Shown: in pieces, positions 1-7,876 of the stretch
Layout: the number at the start of each line of letters is the position of its first letter
Position numbering within the stretch: position 1 is the first letter of the stretch
Source: JAGVSR01 sp031413815
GTDB lineage: Bacteria > Pseudomonadota > Alphaproteobacteria > Rhizobiales > Hyphomicrobiaceae
Direction of reading: 5' to 3'
DNA: 62,522 bases
Assembly: GCA_031413815.1 (NCBI GenBank)
Contig: JANOFU010000041.1
Coordinates: forward strand, 1-62,522
Translations under genes and position numbers: made by a program
The notes under the pieces: generated by a model
Told to the model about the DNA's origin: nothing
The model's input: only the letters and a program-made list of their open reading frames with translations
Databases searched by the model: none

Positions 1-1053
1 CTAGAGTCTATCCGCATTTAATGGAATCACGGGGGATTCCCAAATCAGCTGGGATCTGATTCAAGCTTCATGCTGGGATCGGAGGCCAGCACGGATGGCT
101 CGACCTTATTCCCTTGATCTCAGAGAGCGTGTTGTCGCGCAGGTTGCGCGCGGTATGACCCGCCAAGCGGTGGCAGACCTCAACGGCATCGTGTCGTCAA
201 CGGTGACGAAATGGTGCGGCCGGACGCGCCAAAGCGGCACGCCAGCCGCCAAGCCGATGGGCGGTCACCGGCCGCGTAAACTCGTAGACGAGCGTGACTG
301 GCTGCTCGCGCGTCTGGCAGACAAGCCCGATCTGACGCTGCACGCGCTTCTCGATGAACTGCGCGAGCGCGGCACGGTCGTCTCTTGCGACACGCTGTGG
401 CGCTTCCTCAAACGCGAAGAGATCACGTTCAAAAAAAACCTTGTTCGCCGTCGAGCAGGACCGGCCGGACGTGGCGCGGCGACGCGTTCGCTGGCAAAAG
501 TATCAAGGGCGGATTGATCCCACTCGCCTTGTCTTCATTGACGAAACATGGGCCAAAACCAACATGACGCGCACGTGCGGCTGGCACCAGCGTGGCAAAC
601 CCCTTGTTGCCAAAGTTCCGCACGGCCATTGGAAGACGATGACATTCCTCGCTGGCCTACGGCATGATCGCATCACAGCACCGTTCGTGCTTGACGGACC
701 GATCAACGGTGACACCTTCAAAATCTATGTCGAGCAGGTGCTCGCCCCGACGCTCAAGCCTGGCGATATCGTTGTCATGGACAACCTCGGATCACACAAG
801 AGCGGCAAGGTCAGGCAACTGATCCGCAATGCAGGTGCGCGGTTGTTGTTCTTGCCACCCTACTCGCCCGATCTGAACCCCATCGAGCAGGTCTTCTCGA
901 AACTCAAAACGTTGCTCCGCAAAGCAGACGAGCGAAGCGTCGAAGCGGTCTGGAAACGCATCGGCAGTTTGCTTGGTCACTTCAAGCCAACAGAATGCGC
1001 CAACTATCTCCGCAACAGCGGCTACAGTTCCACCTGAACCGGAAAGACTCTAG
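1..1053 (+). mobile_element. IS630-family insertion sequence, complete
   Basis: The element is bounded by imperfect terminal inverted repeats. The left end (1-29) and the reverse complement of the right end (1025-1053) match at 13 of the outermost 14 bases and again at an inner TGGAA. Both ends finish in CTAG, in keeping with the TA target preference of IS630/Tc1-mariner elements. A single transposase gene in two frames fills the inside. The left flank lies outside the window, so the target duplication cannot be confirmed. The right CTAG overlaps the stop codon of the neighbouring minus-strand gene. Confidence 0.85.
95..1037 (+). CDS. IS630 transposase, two overlapping frames joined at an A8 slippery run
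   Basis: The product would cut and paste the element with a DDE nuclease. The upstream frame (95-517) carries the N-terminal helix-turn-helix region. The downstream frame (open from about 354, ends 1037) carries the catalytic domain: the first Asp in IDETW, the second in VMDNLGSH, and the Glu in NPIEQ, with 34 residues between the second Asp and the Glu (DD34E). The frames meet at eight A residues (431-438). Removing one A gives a continuous ITFKKTLFAVEQ junction, as expected of intact relatives. That fits either programmed or transcriptional slippage, or a one-base indel that killed this copy. The sequence cannot tell these apart. Start ATG at 95 is 94 bases inside the left end. Confidence 0.85.
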
Positions 1054-1568
1054 GGCTTGCGCACGCTGTTATAAAGACTCTGCATCCAGGTCTTTGCTGT
1101 GTCGTAGGCGGGAGACGCGGTGACGACGGCTGGATCGATGCTGCCAATCGAATCAACGACCCGTTCCAAACGGGACAGCAAAGATTGTGTGATGCCGTTG
1201 CGCGATGCGGCACTGCGCACAGAAGCCCCGATGTCGTCCATGTTGTAGGACGCGCGCTCATTGTAGCGGAAGCCGCGCGTGCGCTTTGGAATAATAGCCA
1301 CCGCGATGAGCGCACCAGCAAGGGCTGCAACTCCCATGGACGTCCATGGCCGGTCCACGATGTTTGCCCGAACCACGTTTGTTCCATCGGTCGCAGCTTT
1401 CTCAACTCTGGCAGCTGCTTGAGACGTCATATCCGATACGGTTTCGCTCAGCTTCTGCAGTTCGAGCCGCAATGATGACAGTGCATCCTCCGCCATGTGG
1501 CCCGAGGATGGGGTGGATTGATCGCGCCGCGGAAGCGGTGTCACGAGATTTGAAGACGATGACGTCAT
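1050..1568 (-). CDS. DUF883/ElaB-like membrane-anchored protein
   Basis: The product is about 172 residues. A Ser/Pro-rich N-terminus is followed by an amphipathic, probably coiled-coil region rich in Leu, Glu and Val. Then comes one hydrophobic segment preceded by RPWTSMG, the layout of DUF883/ElaB/YqjD proteins, which tether to the inner membrane and in E. coli bind ribosomes in stationary phase. Unusually, about 75 residues follow the membrane segment, where most family members end. The start at 1568 is preferred over the longer frame to 1676, because the extra N-terminus is unlike the family and the EcfG-type promoter at 1690-1714 sits at a suitable distance. The stop codon is made by the CTAG at the end of the insertion sequence. 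Confidence 0.7.
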   Translation of the reverse strand: MTSSSSNLVTPLPRRDQSTPSSGHMAEDALSSLRLELQKLSETVSDMTSQAAARVEKAATDGTNVVRANIVDRPWTSMGVAALAGALIAVAIIPKRTRGFRYNERASYNMDDIGASVRSAASRNGITQSLLSRLERVVDSIGSIDPAVVTASPAYDTAKTWMQSLYNSVRKP

Positions 1569-1689
1569 TGGGGGGCGCCTTCCTGAATATGATGTGTCCG
1601 GGCTTCTGGCTCTTGAGCGTGAATAACCGCAGACGAATAGGGAACCGGCAGGCTGGTCTGCCGTTAAGCAGACCACTAGCTAGGGCGTA

Positions 1690-1714
1690 AACGCGCCAGC
1701 GCTCCGTCAGTTCC
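1690..1714 (-). promoter_or_regulatory. EcfG-type promoter, exact match
   Basis: On the minus strand this reads GGAAC, 16 bases, CGTT, followed by TACG. It lies about 120 bases upstream of the DUF883-like start at 1568 and faces away from the next plus-strand promoter. The consensus of the alphaproteobacterial general stress sigma factor EcfG is GGAAC-N16/17-CGTT. Confidence 0.8.
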
Positions 1715-1741
1715 CGTGCCGAATTCAGCCAAGACCAAAGT

Positions 1742-1766
1742 GGAACTCAAGTTGGGTTGCGGCGTT
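1742..1766 (+). promoter_or_regulatory. EcfG-type promoter, exact match
   Basis: GGAAC (1742-1746), 16 bases, CGTT (1763-1766). It is 50 bases upstream of the DUF883 gene at 1816 and probably drives that gene and the two that follow. Confidence 0.85.
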
Positions 1767-1815
1767 TTACGTCACGCACTCGAAGCAGAGAACCCCTCGT
1801 TGAAGGAGAACCGTG

Positions 1816-2094
1816 ATGTCAAACGCTGGAATGGACTATTCTAAATCGCCGGCGCAAAAGCCGGAGGCGCAAGCAAGCGACAGTTACGACGCGATCAAGA
1901 CGGACATCGCAAGCCTGGCTGACACGGTGAAGAAACTGGCGACCGAGCAAATGGGTTCGGCGGTCGGAAACGCCCAAGATCAAGTGAAGCAGTCGTTAGG
2001 CGACATCGAGTCTTCGATCCGGAAGAACCCCACTCAAGCAGCACTCATTGCGGCAGGCGTTGGCTTCCTCGTCGGACTTGTTCTGACGCGCTAG
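1816..2094 (+). CDS. DUF883 family small membrane-anchored protein
   Basis: The product is 92 residues. A soluble region predicted to be helical and heptad-like (Asp, Lys, Val and Leu rich) is followed by the DUF883 ending: an RKNPTQAALIAAG-type junction, a Gly-rich transmembrane helix and a terminal Arg. Members are inner-membrane anchored with the helix in the cytoplasm, and are tied to stationary-phase or stress physiology. The ATG at 1816 is chosen over the GTG at 1813 because AGGAG (1804-1808) is better spaced to it. First gene of a probable three-gene operon (1816-2829) behind an EcfG-type promoter. Confidence 0.82.
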   Translation: MSNAGMDYSKSPAQKPEAQASDSYDAIKTDIASLADTVKKLATEQMGSAVGNAQDQVKQSLGDIESSIRKNPTQAALIAAGVGFLVGLVLTR

Positions 2095-2130
2095 TTTCCA
2101 CTTGCCCACAACCAAAATGGAGTAAAAACA

Positions 2131-2367
2131 ATGGCATATTCCACGACGGAAAAGGACGTTAAGGCGACCGCATCACGTGCGGGTGCAGAAATCTCTAGCG
2201 CGTTGAACGACGCTGGCGAGAGGGTCAGCGAAACCGTTGACAGTGTGAAACACGCCGCTGTTGAAAATTTCGACAAGATTGAATCGGCGATCCGGCGCAA
2301 TCCAATCGCTGCTGCAAGCATTGCGGGCGGTGTTGGCTTCTTGCTCGCCGTTCTTGCGCGCCGGTAG
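2131..2367 (+). CDS. DUF883 family small membrane-anchored protein, second copy
   Basis: The product is 78 residues with the same design as its upstream neighbour: a helical N-terminal two thirds, then RRNPIAAASIAGG, a Gly/Ala/Leu transmembrane segment and a terminal RR. It starts 36 bases after the first copy, with GGAG nine bases before the ATG. The two differ clearly in the helical part, so this is an old duplication or parallel recruitment, not a recent tandem repeat. Expected in the inner membrane. The precise role is unknown. Confidence 0.82.
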   Translation: MAYSTTEKDVKATASRAGAEISSALNDAGERVSETVDSVKHAAVENFDKIESAIRRNPIAAASIAGGVGFLLAVLARR

Positions 2368-2400
2368 GTCGTGTACAGCCAGTAAGGACGAGGGGCCGCT

Positions 2401-2829
2401 ATGATCGGTGACATTTTCGCTTACGCCGCAAACCGCGCAACAAGCGGGGCGGTGGAGTCCATATCAAGGCGTGCCGTCTGGTTCGTCGCAGGCGGTCTCG
2501 TCCTGCTGCTTGGCTGTTTCTTCGCCGTGCTTGCAGCCTTCTGGTCGTTGGAGCCTGTCTACGGCCCGATCCAGTCGGCCGGGGTGATCGCCGCCTCCTG
2601 TCTGGCGATTGCGCTGCTGTGTTTTGCGGTCCCAGCCGTTGTGCAGTATCAAGAAAAAAGGCGCGCACGACTCGCCGCAAAGACGGCAGATCCGGTCGCG
2701 GACACGATCAATGCGGTCAACGTCGAGACGGCTGAAGCGGTCGATTACTTTGGTCCGTTGCAGGTGATGTCATCTGCGTTCATGCTGGGCCTAGGGCTTG
2801 CCCGGCAGATAAAGGGCACTGCGAGTTAA
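2401..2829 (+). CDS. Small membrane protein with two transmembrane helices
   Basis: The product is 142 residues. Two hydrophobic segments, roughly residues 26-48 and 58-80, are separated by a short polar turn, and a charged, soluble C-terminal tail follows. The layout resembles phage-holin-superfamily/DUF1469-like proteins that often sit behind DUF883 genes, but I cannot assign it with certainty. It begins 33 bases after the second DUF883 gene, with GAGGGG before the ATG, and is probably in the same EcfG-driven operon. A role in envelope stress is inference from context only. Confidence 0.65.
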   Translation: MIGDIFAYAANRATSGAVESISRRAVWFVAGGLVLLLGCFFAVLAAFWSLEPVYGPIQSAGVIAASCLAIALLCFAVPAVVQYQEKRRARLAAKTADPVADTINAVNVETAEAVDYFGPLQVMSSAFMLGLGLARQIKGTAS

Positions 2830-2880
2830 CCCGCGCTGCGTCCCAAAATGCAGATCATTGGACCGGCAAAAAAAAGAAGT

Positions 2881-4407
2881 TCACTCACTCCCGGACCACG
2901 TTCGCCGTCCAGCATTGCGCACCTGCGACCACAGGCGATTCCACCGCATTCCGCCTTTCGATTGTTCAACGATCCGCAGCAGCTTTGCGCGGGTCGCAGC
3001 CGGGATGTGCGGGGTGAGATGCATTTCGATCAACTGGGCACTGACCGCGGGTTGATGATCGGCAGCAATCATCACCACGTCCTTGACATCAAAGTTCAGC
3101 CCCGCAGCGATTGCCAAGACCAATCCGTTAAGACCGGTTTCAGTGCCCGAACTCTGTGCGTCTTGAGGCGTCACGCCGTTAGGCAGCCGTTCTTTACCCG
3201 CGCCAATGATCACGCACACCAACGGGGGCGCGATCCTATCGTCGCGGTTTTGCAGTTGTTCGCGAAGCGCCCCAAGAATAATTGATTCAGCGGAGCGGCT
3301 GGGTTGGTCAGCTGATGTGACCCACACGATCAGATCGCTTTGATGCGCAGCCTGTGAGAACGATTTCGACCGTGCACTTGTCTCCGTCAGATCCGGACTG
3401 GCAATCAACAGCACTGCGACACCGCCAGTCATCTGAATTTCCCGCGCCTCGTAGTCGTGTGGCCCGCCGTCTCCGATTGGTGGTTGTGTTCCGTCGATCA
3501 ACCGGTTGATCACACCGGCCGCACCGCTTCCGTCTATGCCGGCAAACAAAATCCGGATCGGTTCTGACGTGTCGCGAGGATCTTCACGTCGAGGACCAGT
3601 GGCTGCTGCGCTGATCGACCCCTTCATTTCTCCTGTCCGTATCAGAACCCGCATCCGGCCACTATAGAGTTCAATCGCTGCCTTTCCGACCTCGCGCACA
3701 TAGGCTTGTGCCAAACGCTTTGCCAGTTCTTCCCGGCCCCAATCATAGGCACGCTTGGTCAGTTGTTCTCGCAGCTCTTGCGTGGCCGCTGCCGCAGGGT
3801 TGATCAGGCGAATGATGCGCCACAGATCGTAGGCCTGTTCTGCGACATGGATCGCGCCGCGCCAGCGGTAAACGCGCAGCAACTGGCCGACCGTCATACG
3901 GTCGCCGAGGGGAATATTTTCGGTTACGAACGCACTCAGTTGCGAGCTGACACGCTCCGTGAGAGCGAGCGCTTCGGGGAGCGTGAACTTCCAAAGGGCA
4001 TGATCCACACCCGGGTGCATCGAGCGCGCAACGGTTTCTACGGCACGCACGCCGAGTTCAAAGGCCTTTTCCTGGCTTGTAATTTCATCGGGCCGGACTT
4101 GCTTGGATAGTGTAACAACGGCCGTCCACGCGGCCGTTTCGCGCGCTGACCAGCCCGGATCGGCGATTTCGGCAGGATTCGTATCGGTTGTTTTGGCGGT
4201 TTCGGGAAGATCAACGCGAAACAGCCAGCGCTCAAGCGCATACGTAATGACTGTAACGCAGCATGCAGCGATGGCCCAATACAGCACGTAACCCTGCTGC
4301 CATAACCACAGCGATCCCAGCAATAAGAGCGAAACGAGCGGCAGCAGCAGCGCCAGACCGGCCATGGCGACGCGGAAATAGAAAACAGCAGGATGGGTGC
4401 GCTTCAT
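2881..4407 (-). CDS. Membrane protein with a degenerate GTPase-like domain
   Basis: The product is 508 residues. Two hydrophobic segments lie near residues 12-32 and 38-58, and a long helical region spans about 90-265. A C-terminal P-loop-GTPase-like domain spans about 280-460. The expected Walker A Lys/Ser is missing: the site reads AGIDGSGAAG where a GxxxxGKS/T would be. The G3-like region has ASPDLTET in place of DxxG. A following DLIVWVTSADQPSR strand is typical of GTPases of the YeeP/Era-like membrane type. It is probably a pseudo-GTPase, perhaps a scaffold. The gene lies downstream of the DUF892 gene on the same strand (82-base gap), so it may share that gene's EcfG-type promoter. Confidence 0.55.
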   Translation of the reverse strand: MKRTHPAVFYFRVAMAGLALLLPLVSLLLLGSLWLWQQGYVLYWAIAACCVTVITYALERWLFRVDLPETAKTTDTNPAEIADPGWSARETAAWTAVVTLSKQVRPDEITSQEKAFELGVRAVETVARSMHPGVDHALWKFTLPEALALTERVSSQLSAFVTENIPLGDRMTVGQLLRVYRWRGAIHVAEQAYDLWRIIRLINPAAAATQELREQLTKRAYDWGREELAKRLAQAYVREVGKAAIELYSGRMRVLIRTGEMKGSISAAATGPRREDPRDTSEPIRILFAGIDGSGAAGVINRLIDGTQPPIGDGGPHDYEAREIQMTGGVAVLLIASPDLTETSARSKSFSQAAHQSDLIVWVTSADQPSRSAESIILGALREQLQNRDDRIAPPLVCVIIGAGKERLPNGVTPQDAQSSGTETGLNGLVLAIAAGLNFDVKDVVMIAADHQPAVSAQLIEMHLTPHIPAATRAKLLRIVEQSKGGMRWNRLWSQVRNAGRRTWSGSE

Positions 4408-4489
4408 CGTGCAATTGCCTCAATCGCCTGACGGGCCGGCGTTATCAACGCCAGCCCGACGGGACGTGCATTATCGGCGACGTGGGACG

Positions 4490-5062
4490 CTACTTGCGCG
4501 CCGCAACCGGTGCCGCGGCCTTGCCCGATGACTTGGATTTCATCGATGATGGCTTTGCCGGTTCGGCTCCCTCCTCGCTATCTTCCGCTTCTGCATTGAT
4601 CCCACTGTAAGCGAGCTCTGACATGTGATCGTCAGCGGCCTTTTCTTCGTCGAGGGTTTCCTGCAGAAGATCGGCGGCGTCTTCCAGGTCCATCAAACTC
4701 GCCCACGTGCGAAGCGTACCATAGCGGGAAATCTCATAGTGTTCGACGGCCTGCGCGCAGGCAAGGACCGCAGCGTCGCGAACGTCATCATCTTCGGCGT
4801 CTTTGATCAGGTCTTCGCATTCCTTGATGAGGCCATCGATTGCTGGGCACTTTTCGCCTGCCGGCTCGACGTCGATCATCTTGAAGATGCTGTCCAAGCG
4901 CTTGACCTGACCCTTCGTCTCTTCGAGGTGATCCGAGAATGCGGCCTTCAGTTCATCCGCCTTTACGGCTTTGATCATTTTCGGCAGCGCTTTAATGATT
5001 GCTGCCTCGGCGTAGTAGACGTCTTTCAACGTGTGCTCAAAAAGATCGTTCATCGTTTTCAT
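4490..5062 (-). CDS. DUF892 (YciE/YciF-type) ferritin-like stress protein
   Basis: The product is about 190 residues. The ferritin-like four-helix-bundle family DUF892 is recognised from the N-terminal MNDLFEHTLKDVYYAE block, a central region with several Glu residues that can ligate metal (EETKGQ, AQAVEHYEISRYG), and a DEEKAADDHMSELA end. An extra Glu/Ser/Lys/Ala-rich tail of about 30 residues follows. YciF-like proteins form dimers and are induced by osmotic, stationary-phase or envelope stress. The ATG at 5062 is preferred over an in-frame upstream start because GGGAGA lies seven bases before it. An exact EcfG-type promoter sits 39 bases upstream. Confidence 0.88.
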   Translation of the reverse strand: MKTMNDLFEHTLKDVYYAEAAIIKALPKMIKAVKADELKAAFSDHLEETKGQVKRLDSIFKMIDVEPAGEKCPAIDGLIKECEDLIKDAEDDDVRDAAVLACAQAVEHYEISRYGTLRTWASLMDLEDAADLLQETLDEEKAADDHMSELAYSGINAEAEDSEEGAEPAKPSSMKSKSSGKAAAPVAARK

Positions 5063-5100
5063 ACCGGGTCTCCCAGCGTTGATGTGCATTGAGCCAGTCA

Positions 5101-5125
5101 AACGCTGCCCGGAAGGCTTTGTTCC
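5101..5125 (-). promoter_or_regulatory. EcfG-type promoter, exact match
   Basis: Minus strand GGAAC, 16 bases, CGTT, immediately upstream of the DUF892 gene (start 5062). Confidence 0.85.
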
Positions 5126-5165
5126 TCAAACTACAATAGGAAATTTCTGAAATTGCAAGCGTCAT

Positions 5166-5190
5166 GGAACCTTCTGGTCTGGAACAAGTT
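5166..5190 (+). promoter_or_regulatory. Possible EcfG-type promoter, near match
   Basis: GGAACC, then an AGTT at the 16-base spacing. The -10 box has three of the four consensus bases. It lies 68 bases upstream of the PRC-barrel gene and back to back with the minus-strand site at 5101-5125. Confidence 0.45.
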
Positions 5191-5257
5191 TTCTGGACAG
5201 AGCTTTGATAGTCAAAGCCTCTAAGTTGATCAGAAATGCAAGCAAGGAGTGTGACCT

Positions 5258-5734
5258 ATGAGAACTTCCGTAATGGCTGCGGTAGGCGCCGCTGCGTTGA
5301 CGCTCGCCGGCGTTGCCGGTGTTGTTGCCCAAGAGACCCCAGCACCGTCAGCGACAGCGACACCGCCGTCTGCAACGACCGGCGCAACGGTGGTGCCGAA
5401 AGCTGCTGGTGACATGGCAGCCGCGGACTACGCGACGACGCAGGCCGCCACGGACTGGCGTTCGTCGAAGGTCATCGGTTTGAACGTGTACAATGCCGCC
5501 AATGAGAAGATTGGCGACATCAACGATCTGATCATCGGCAGTTCGGGCGCAATTACGCACGCTGTTGTCGGCGTCGGCGGGTTCCTCGGCATCGGCGAAA
5601 AGAACGTCGCTGTTCCATTCAGCTCTGTGAAGATGTCTCGTGACAAGGACGGCAAACCCACCGCCATGGTCGATACCACCAAGGACGCATTGACTGCGGC
5701 ACCGGCGTTCAAGTTCTATTCTTCGAACTCGTAA
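5258..5734 (+). CDS. Secreted PRC-barrel domain protein
   Basis: The product is 158 residues. A signal peptide covers about residues 1-25 (MRTSVMAAVG start, Ala-rich core, cleavage after AQ). A low-complexity Ala/Thr/Pro linker follows to about residue 65. A PRC-barrel domain covers about 68-150 and contains the typical GLNVYNAANEKIGDINDLI and VPFSSVKM strands. Exported PRC-barrel proteins are common in the envelopes of Hyphomicrobiales and are often stress-induced. Their ligand is unknown. AAGGAG precedes the ATG by about eight bases. The gene converges on phyR across a hairpin at 5757-5783. Confidence 0.85.
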   Translation: MRTSVMAAVGAAALTLAGVAGVVAQETPAPSATATPPSATTGATVVPKAAGDMAAADYATTQAATDWRSSKVIGLNVYNAANEKIGDINDLIIGSSGAITHAVVGVGGFLGIGEKNVAVPFSSVKMSRDKDGKPTAMVDTTKDALTAAPAFKFYSSNS

Positions 5735-5756
5735 AACGGCCTGTGTTCAATGAAAA

Positions 5757-5783
5757 CGGGAGGGGGCTTGACGCCTCCTCCCG
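5757..5783 (-). terminator. Hairpin terminator between the PRC-barrel gene and phyR
   Basis: A CGGGAGG arm pairs with CCTCCCG around a loop. On the minus strand it is followed by TTTT, so it best serves the phyR transcript. It may also slow the converging plus-strand transcript. Confidence 0.6.
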
Positions 5784-5815
5784 GATTGACGGGGCAAATG
5801 TGATGCTCTGCAGAG

Positions 5816-6631
5816 TTACGCCACTTTGCCTTGTAGTGCCGGCTTTGCCGCGATCGTTCCGAAGAACAAGGCCTGGCTGATTGTGGCCTTTAAAGTGTCG
5901 GGCTGGAAAGGCTTTGCGATAAGAAACGTGGGCTCAGGCCGCACGCCGGTCAACAATCGCTCCGGGTATGCGGTAATGAATATGACAGGGACCTGGAATG
6001 AGCCAAGGATCTCGTTGACCGCCTCCAACCCCGAGCTGCCGTCCGCCAACTGAATGTCGGCCAAGATCATGCCGGGGCGGTTTTTATTGACGGCGCTGAC
6101 AGCTTCCTTGTGCGTTCTGGCGATGTAACTGACTTTGTGCCCCAGGCCTTCGACCAGCGTTTCAAGGTCCATCGCGATGATTGGTTCATCCTCAATAATC
6201 AGGATATCGGTTGCGACTTGCGCGCCGATCTCTCTGCCAGCCTCATCGATGAGTTCTGTGAGATCTTTTGACGAGACTTCCAGAATGGCAGCGGCATCAT
6301 CCCGGCTGAAACCTTCAACGGCGACCAGTAGAAAAGCCTGCCGGGGGCGCGGTGTGATCGCTTCGATCCTACGGTCGGTCAAGGCGGCGTCGGCATCACG
6401 TTGATCTTGGGTGGCTATAGCGTTGACATTGACGGTGTTCCAGACGCGCACGAACGCCCGGTAAATGCCGATTTTGGGGTCAACATCGCGGGGGAAGCTG
6501 TCGGGATCTGCGATGATGGCTTCCAGAGTGTGAACGACATAGGCGTCGCCACTGTCTTGATTGCCGCACAGGGATCGGGCGAAGCGCCGCAAATACGGCA
6601 AATGGGGAGCTATTTCCGTAGCAAGCGACAT
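5816..6631 (-). CDS. phyR: PhyR, anti-anti-sigma response regulator of the general stress response
   Basis: The product is 271 residues with the PhyR layout. Residues 1-137 form a sigma-like output domain (SL) resembling EcfG region 2 and region 4. Residues 142-255 form a receiver domain with acidic residues E147 and D148, phosphoacceptor D192 (LADIQL), T220 and K240. When phosphorylated, PhyR of this family binds NepR through its sigma-like domain and frees EcfG by partner switching. The gene is divergent from nepR-ecfG. Its start at 6631 is preceded by an AGGTGATT ribosome site and by an exact EcfG-type promoter, so it is expected to be positively autoregulated. Confidence 0.97.
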   Translation of the reverse strand: MSLATEIAPHLPYLRRFARSLCGNQDSGDAYVVHTLEAIIADPDSFPRDVDPKIGIYRAFVRVWNTVNVNAIATQDQRDADAALTDRRIEAITPRPRQAFLLVAVEGFSRDDAAAILEVSSKDLTELIDEAGREIGAQVATDILIIEDEPIIAMDLETLVEGLGHKVSYIARTHKEAVSAVNKNRPGMILADIQLADGSSGLEAVNEILGSFQVPVIFITAYPERLLTGVRPEPTFLIAKPFQPDTLKATISQALFFGTIAAKPALQGKVA

Positions 6632-6703
6632 GAATCACCTCTTAGAGAAAAACACGCAGATCACCCCCGGCCGGTTGGCTGGATTCTGGCGTCCCAGTGT
6701 CCT

Positions 6704-6728
6704 AACGCAAGTCACAAATTAAGGTTCC
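6704..6728 (-). promoter_or_regulatory. EcfG-type promoter of phyR, exact match
   Basis: Minus strand GGAAC (6724-6728), 16 bases, CGTT (6704-6707) followed by AG. It lies 73 bases upstream of the phyR start. Confidence 0.9.
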
Positions 6729-6735
6729 ATAACCG

Positions 6736-6760
6736 GGAACTTTTTTTTCTCGCCGGTGTT
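6736..6760 (+). promoter_or_regulatory. EcfG-type promoter of nepR-ecfG, -10 variant TGTT
   Basis: GGAAC (6736-6740), then a spacer holding nine consecutive T residues, then TGTT at the 16-base position (6757-6760). Seven bases separate its -35 box from that of phyR. The position 80 bases before nepR and the divergent layout match the autoregulated promoter found in other alphaproteobacteria. Confidence 0.65.
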
Positions 6761-6840
6761 AGCTAGTGTAGATCCCGTGGGAAACAGTGCCGCGTCAAGG
6801 GCTACAGCAGAGGCCCTTATTGTTCAATGAGGGGATCCGC

Positions 6841-7128
6841 ATGACATCAGGAAAAAAGCTGCCACCACCAGGGCAGATTCCTGCAAATGATGGCGATATT
6901 GAGCGGCGTGACAACGCCGTAGACCCCAATATGGAGCGGCAATTTATGCAGTCTATCACGGCACCAGCGGGACCTGATTCCGCAAACGGGGAGGGTCTTG
7001 ACGCCCGCTTACAAGCGCAGATCGGGCACAAGTTGAAACTCATGTTCGACGAGTTTGCAAATGCGCCTGTTCCCGATAAGTTTCTCGAACTGCTGCGCAA
7101 GCTGGATCGTCAGGAGGGCGAAAAGTGA
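6841..7128 (+). CDS. nepR: NepR, anti-sigma factor of EcfG
   Basis: The product is 95 residues. A variable, probably disordered N-terminus is followed by the NepR core (about residues 58-92): IGHKLKLMFDEF, then PVPDKFLELLRKLD, which forms the two helices that clamp EcfG or phosphorylated PhyR. The ATG at 6841 is preceded by a GAGGGG ribosome site. A longer in-frame GTG start is unlike the family. The stop overlaps the GTG start of ecfG by four bases, which suggests translational coupling to keep sigma and anti-sigma balanced. Confidence 0.93.
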   Translation: MTSGKKLPPPGQIPANDGDIERRDNAVDPNMERQFMQSITAPAGPDSANGEGLDARLQAQIGHKLKLMFDEFANAPVPDKFLELLRKLDRQEGEK

Positions 7129-7685
7129 GCTCAGAACAGGTCAAGTCTGGGTTTGTTGCGGCTATTCCGAATCTGCGCGCGTTCGCCGTGTCTTTGTGCG
7201 GGAACCTCGAGCGCGCGGACGACCTGGTGCAGGAAACGATGCTGAAGGCCTTCAAAAATATCGATAGTTTTCAGGAAGGCACCAACCTGAAGGCATGGCT
7301 GTTTACGATTCTGCGGAACACGTATTTTTCCGATCGCCGCCGGTCAAAGCGCGAGGTCGAGGATGCAGATGGGGCTTATGCCGCGCGGATTGCGGTGCAT
7401 CCCGAACAGCACGGCCACATGGATATGTGCGAGCTCCAAGATGCCTTGAAGCAACTGCCCGACGACCAGCGCGAAGCGATCATTCTCGTGTGCGCGGCTG
7501 GACTATCATACGAAGAAGCCGCTGATATTTCTGGCTGCGCCGTTGGCACGATCAAGAGTCGCGTCAATCGGGCGCGCAACAAATTGGCCGGGATTTTAGG
7601 GATCACCCACGCTGATGAGTTCGGTCCCGACGCGGCCACCGAAGCCATTCTGAGCCACAGCACCGGCCAGGCACGCAGCTATTAG
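7125..7685 (+). CDS. ecfG: EcfG, ECF sigma factor of the general stress response
   Basis: The product is 186 residues. Sigma region 2 covers about residues 10-75 (LRAFAVSLCGN, then the DDLVQETMLKAF helix that contacts the -10 element). Region 4 covers about 110-160 (LKQLPDDQREAI, then a helix-turn-helix with VGTIKSRVNRAR for the -35 box). This is the ECF15/EcfG type. It should recognise the GGAAC-N16/17-CGTT sites that recur through the first 37 kb of the window. The GTG start overlaps the nepR stop. No second ecfG paralogue is in the window. Confidence 0.96.
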   Translation: MSSEQVKSGFVAAIPNLRAFAVSLCGNLERADDLVQETMLKAFKNIDSFQEGTNLKAWLFTILRNTYFSDRRRSKREVEDADGAYAARIAVHPEQHGHMDMCELQDALKQLPDDQREAIILVCAAGLSYEEAADISGCAVGTIKSRVNRARNKLAGILGITHADEFGPDAATEAILSHSTGQARSY

Positions 7686-7801
7686 GCGCTGTTTTGGGTT
7701 CCACGGCGTTGCAATCAACATGTTCGAACGCTGCACAACCCACCAGCTTGCGATGTCGGATCGCACAATCAGCAGCGGTTGCCACTCAGAGACAACCGGC
7801 G

Positions 7802-7839
7802 AAAAAAGAGACTACGCGAACTCTCATTCGCGCAGTCTC
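7802..7839 (-). terminator. Intrinsic terminator of the small DUF1328 gene
   Basis: A 13-base stem with one mismatch (7808-7820 with 7827-7839, GAGACT...AGTCTC at its base) and a six-base loop. On the minus strand it is followed by six T residues. The 190 bases between ecfG and the DUF1328 gene hold this hairpin and nothing else I can support. Confidence 0.75.
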
Positions 7840-7876
7840 AAAGTTATTAGCGTGGATACAGAGGTCTAGTCGAGGG

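Noticed and set aside
1569..1676. N-terminal extension of the DUF883-like protein to 1676
   Set aside because: Its sequence is unlike the family and would leave only a very short leader after the EcfG-type promoter at 1690-1714.
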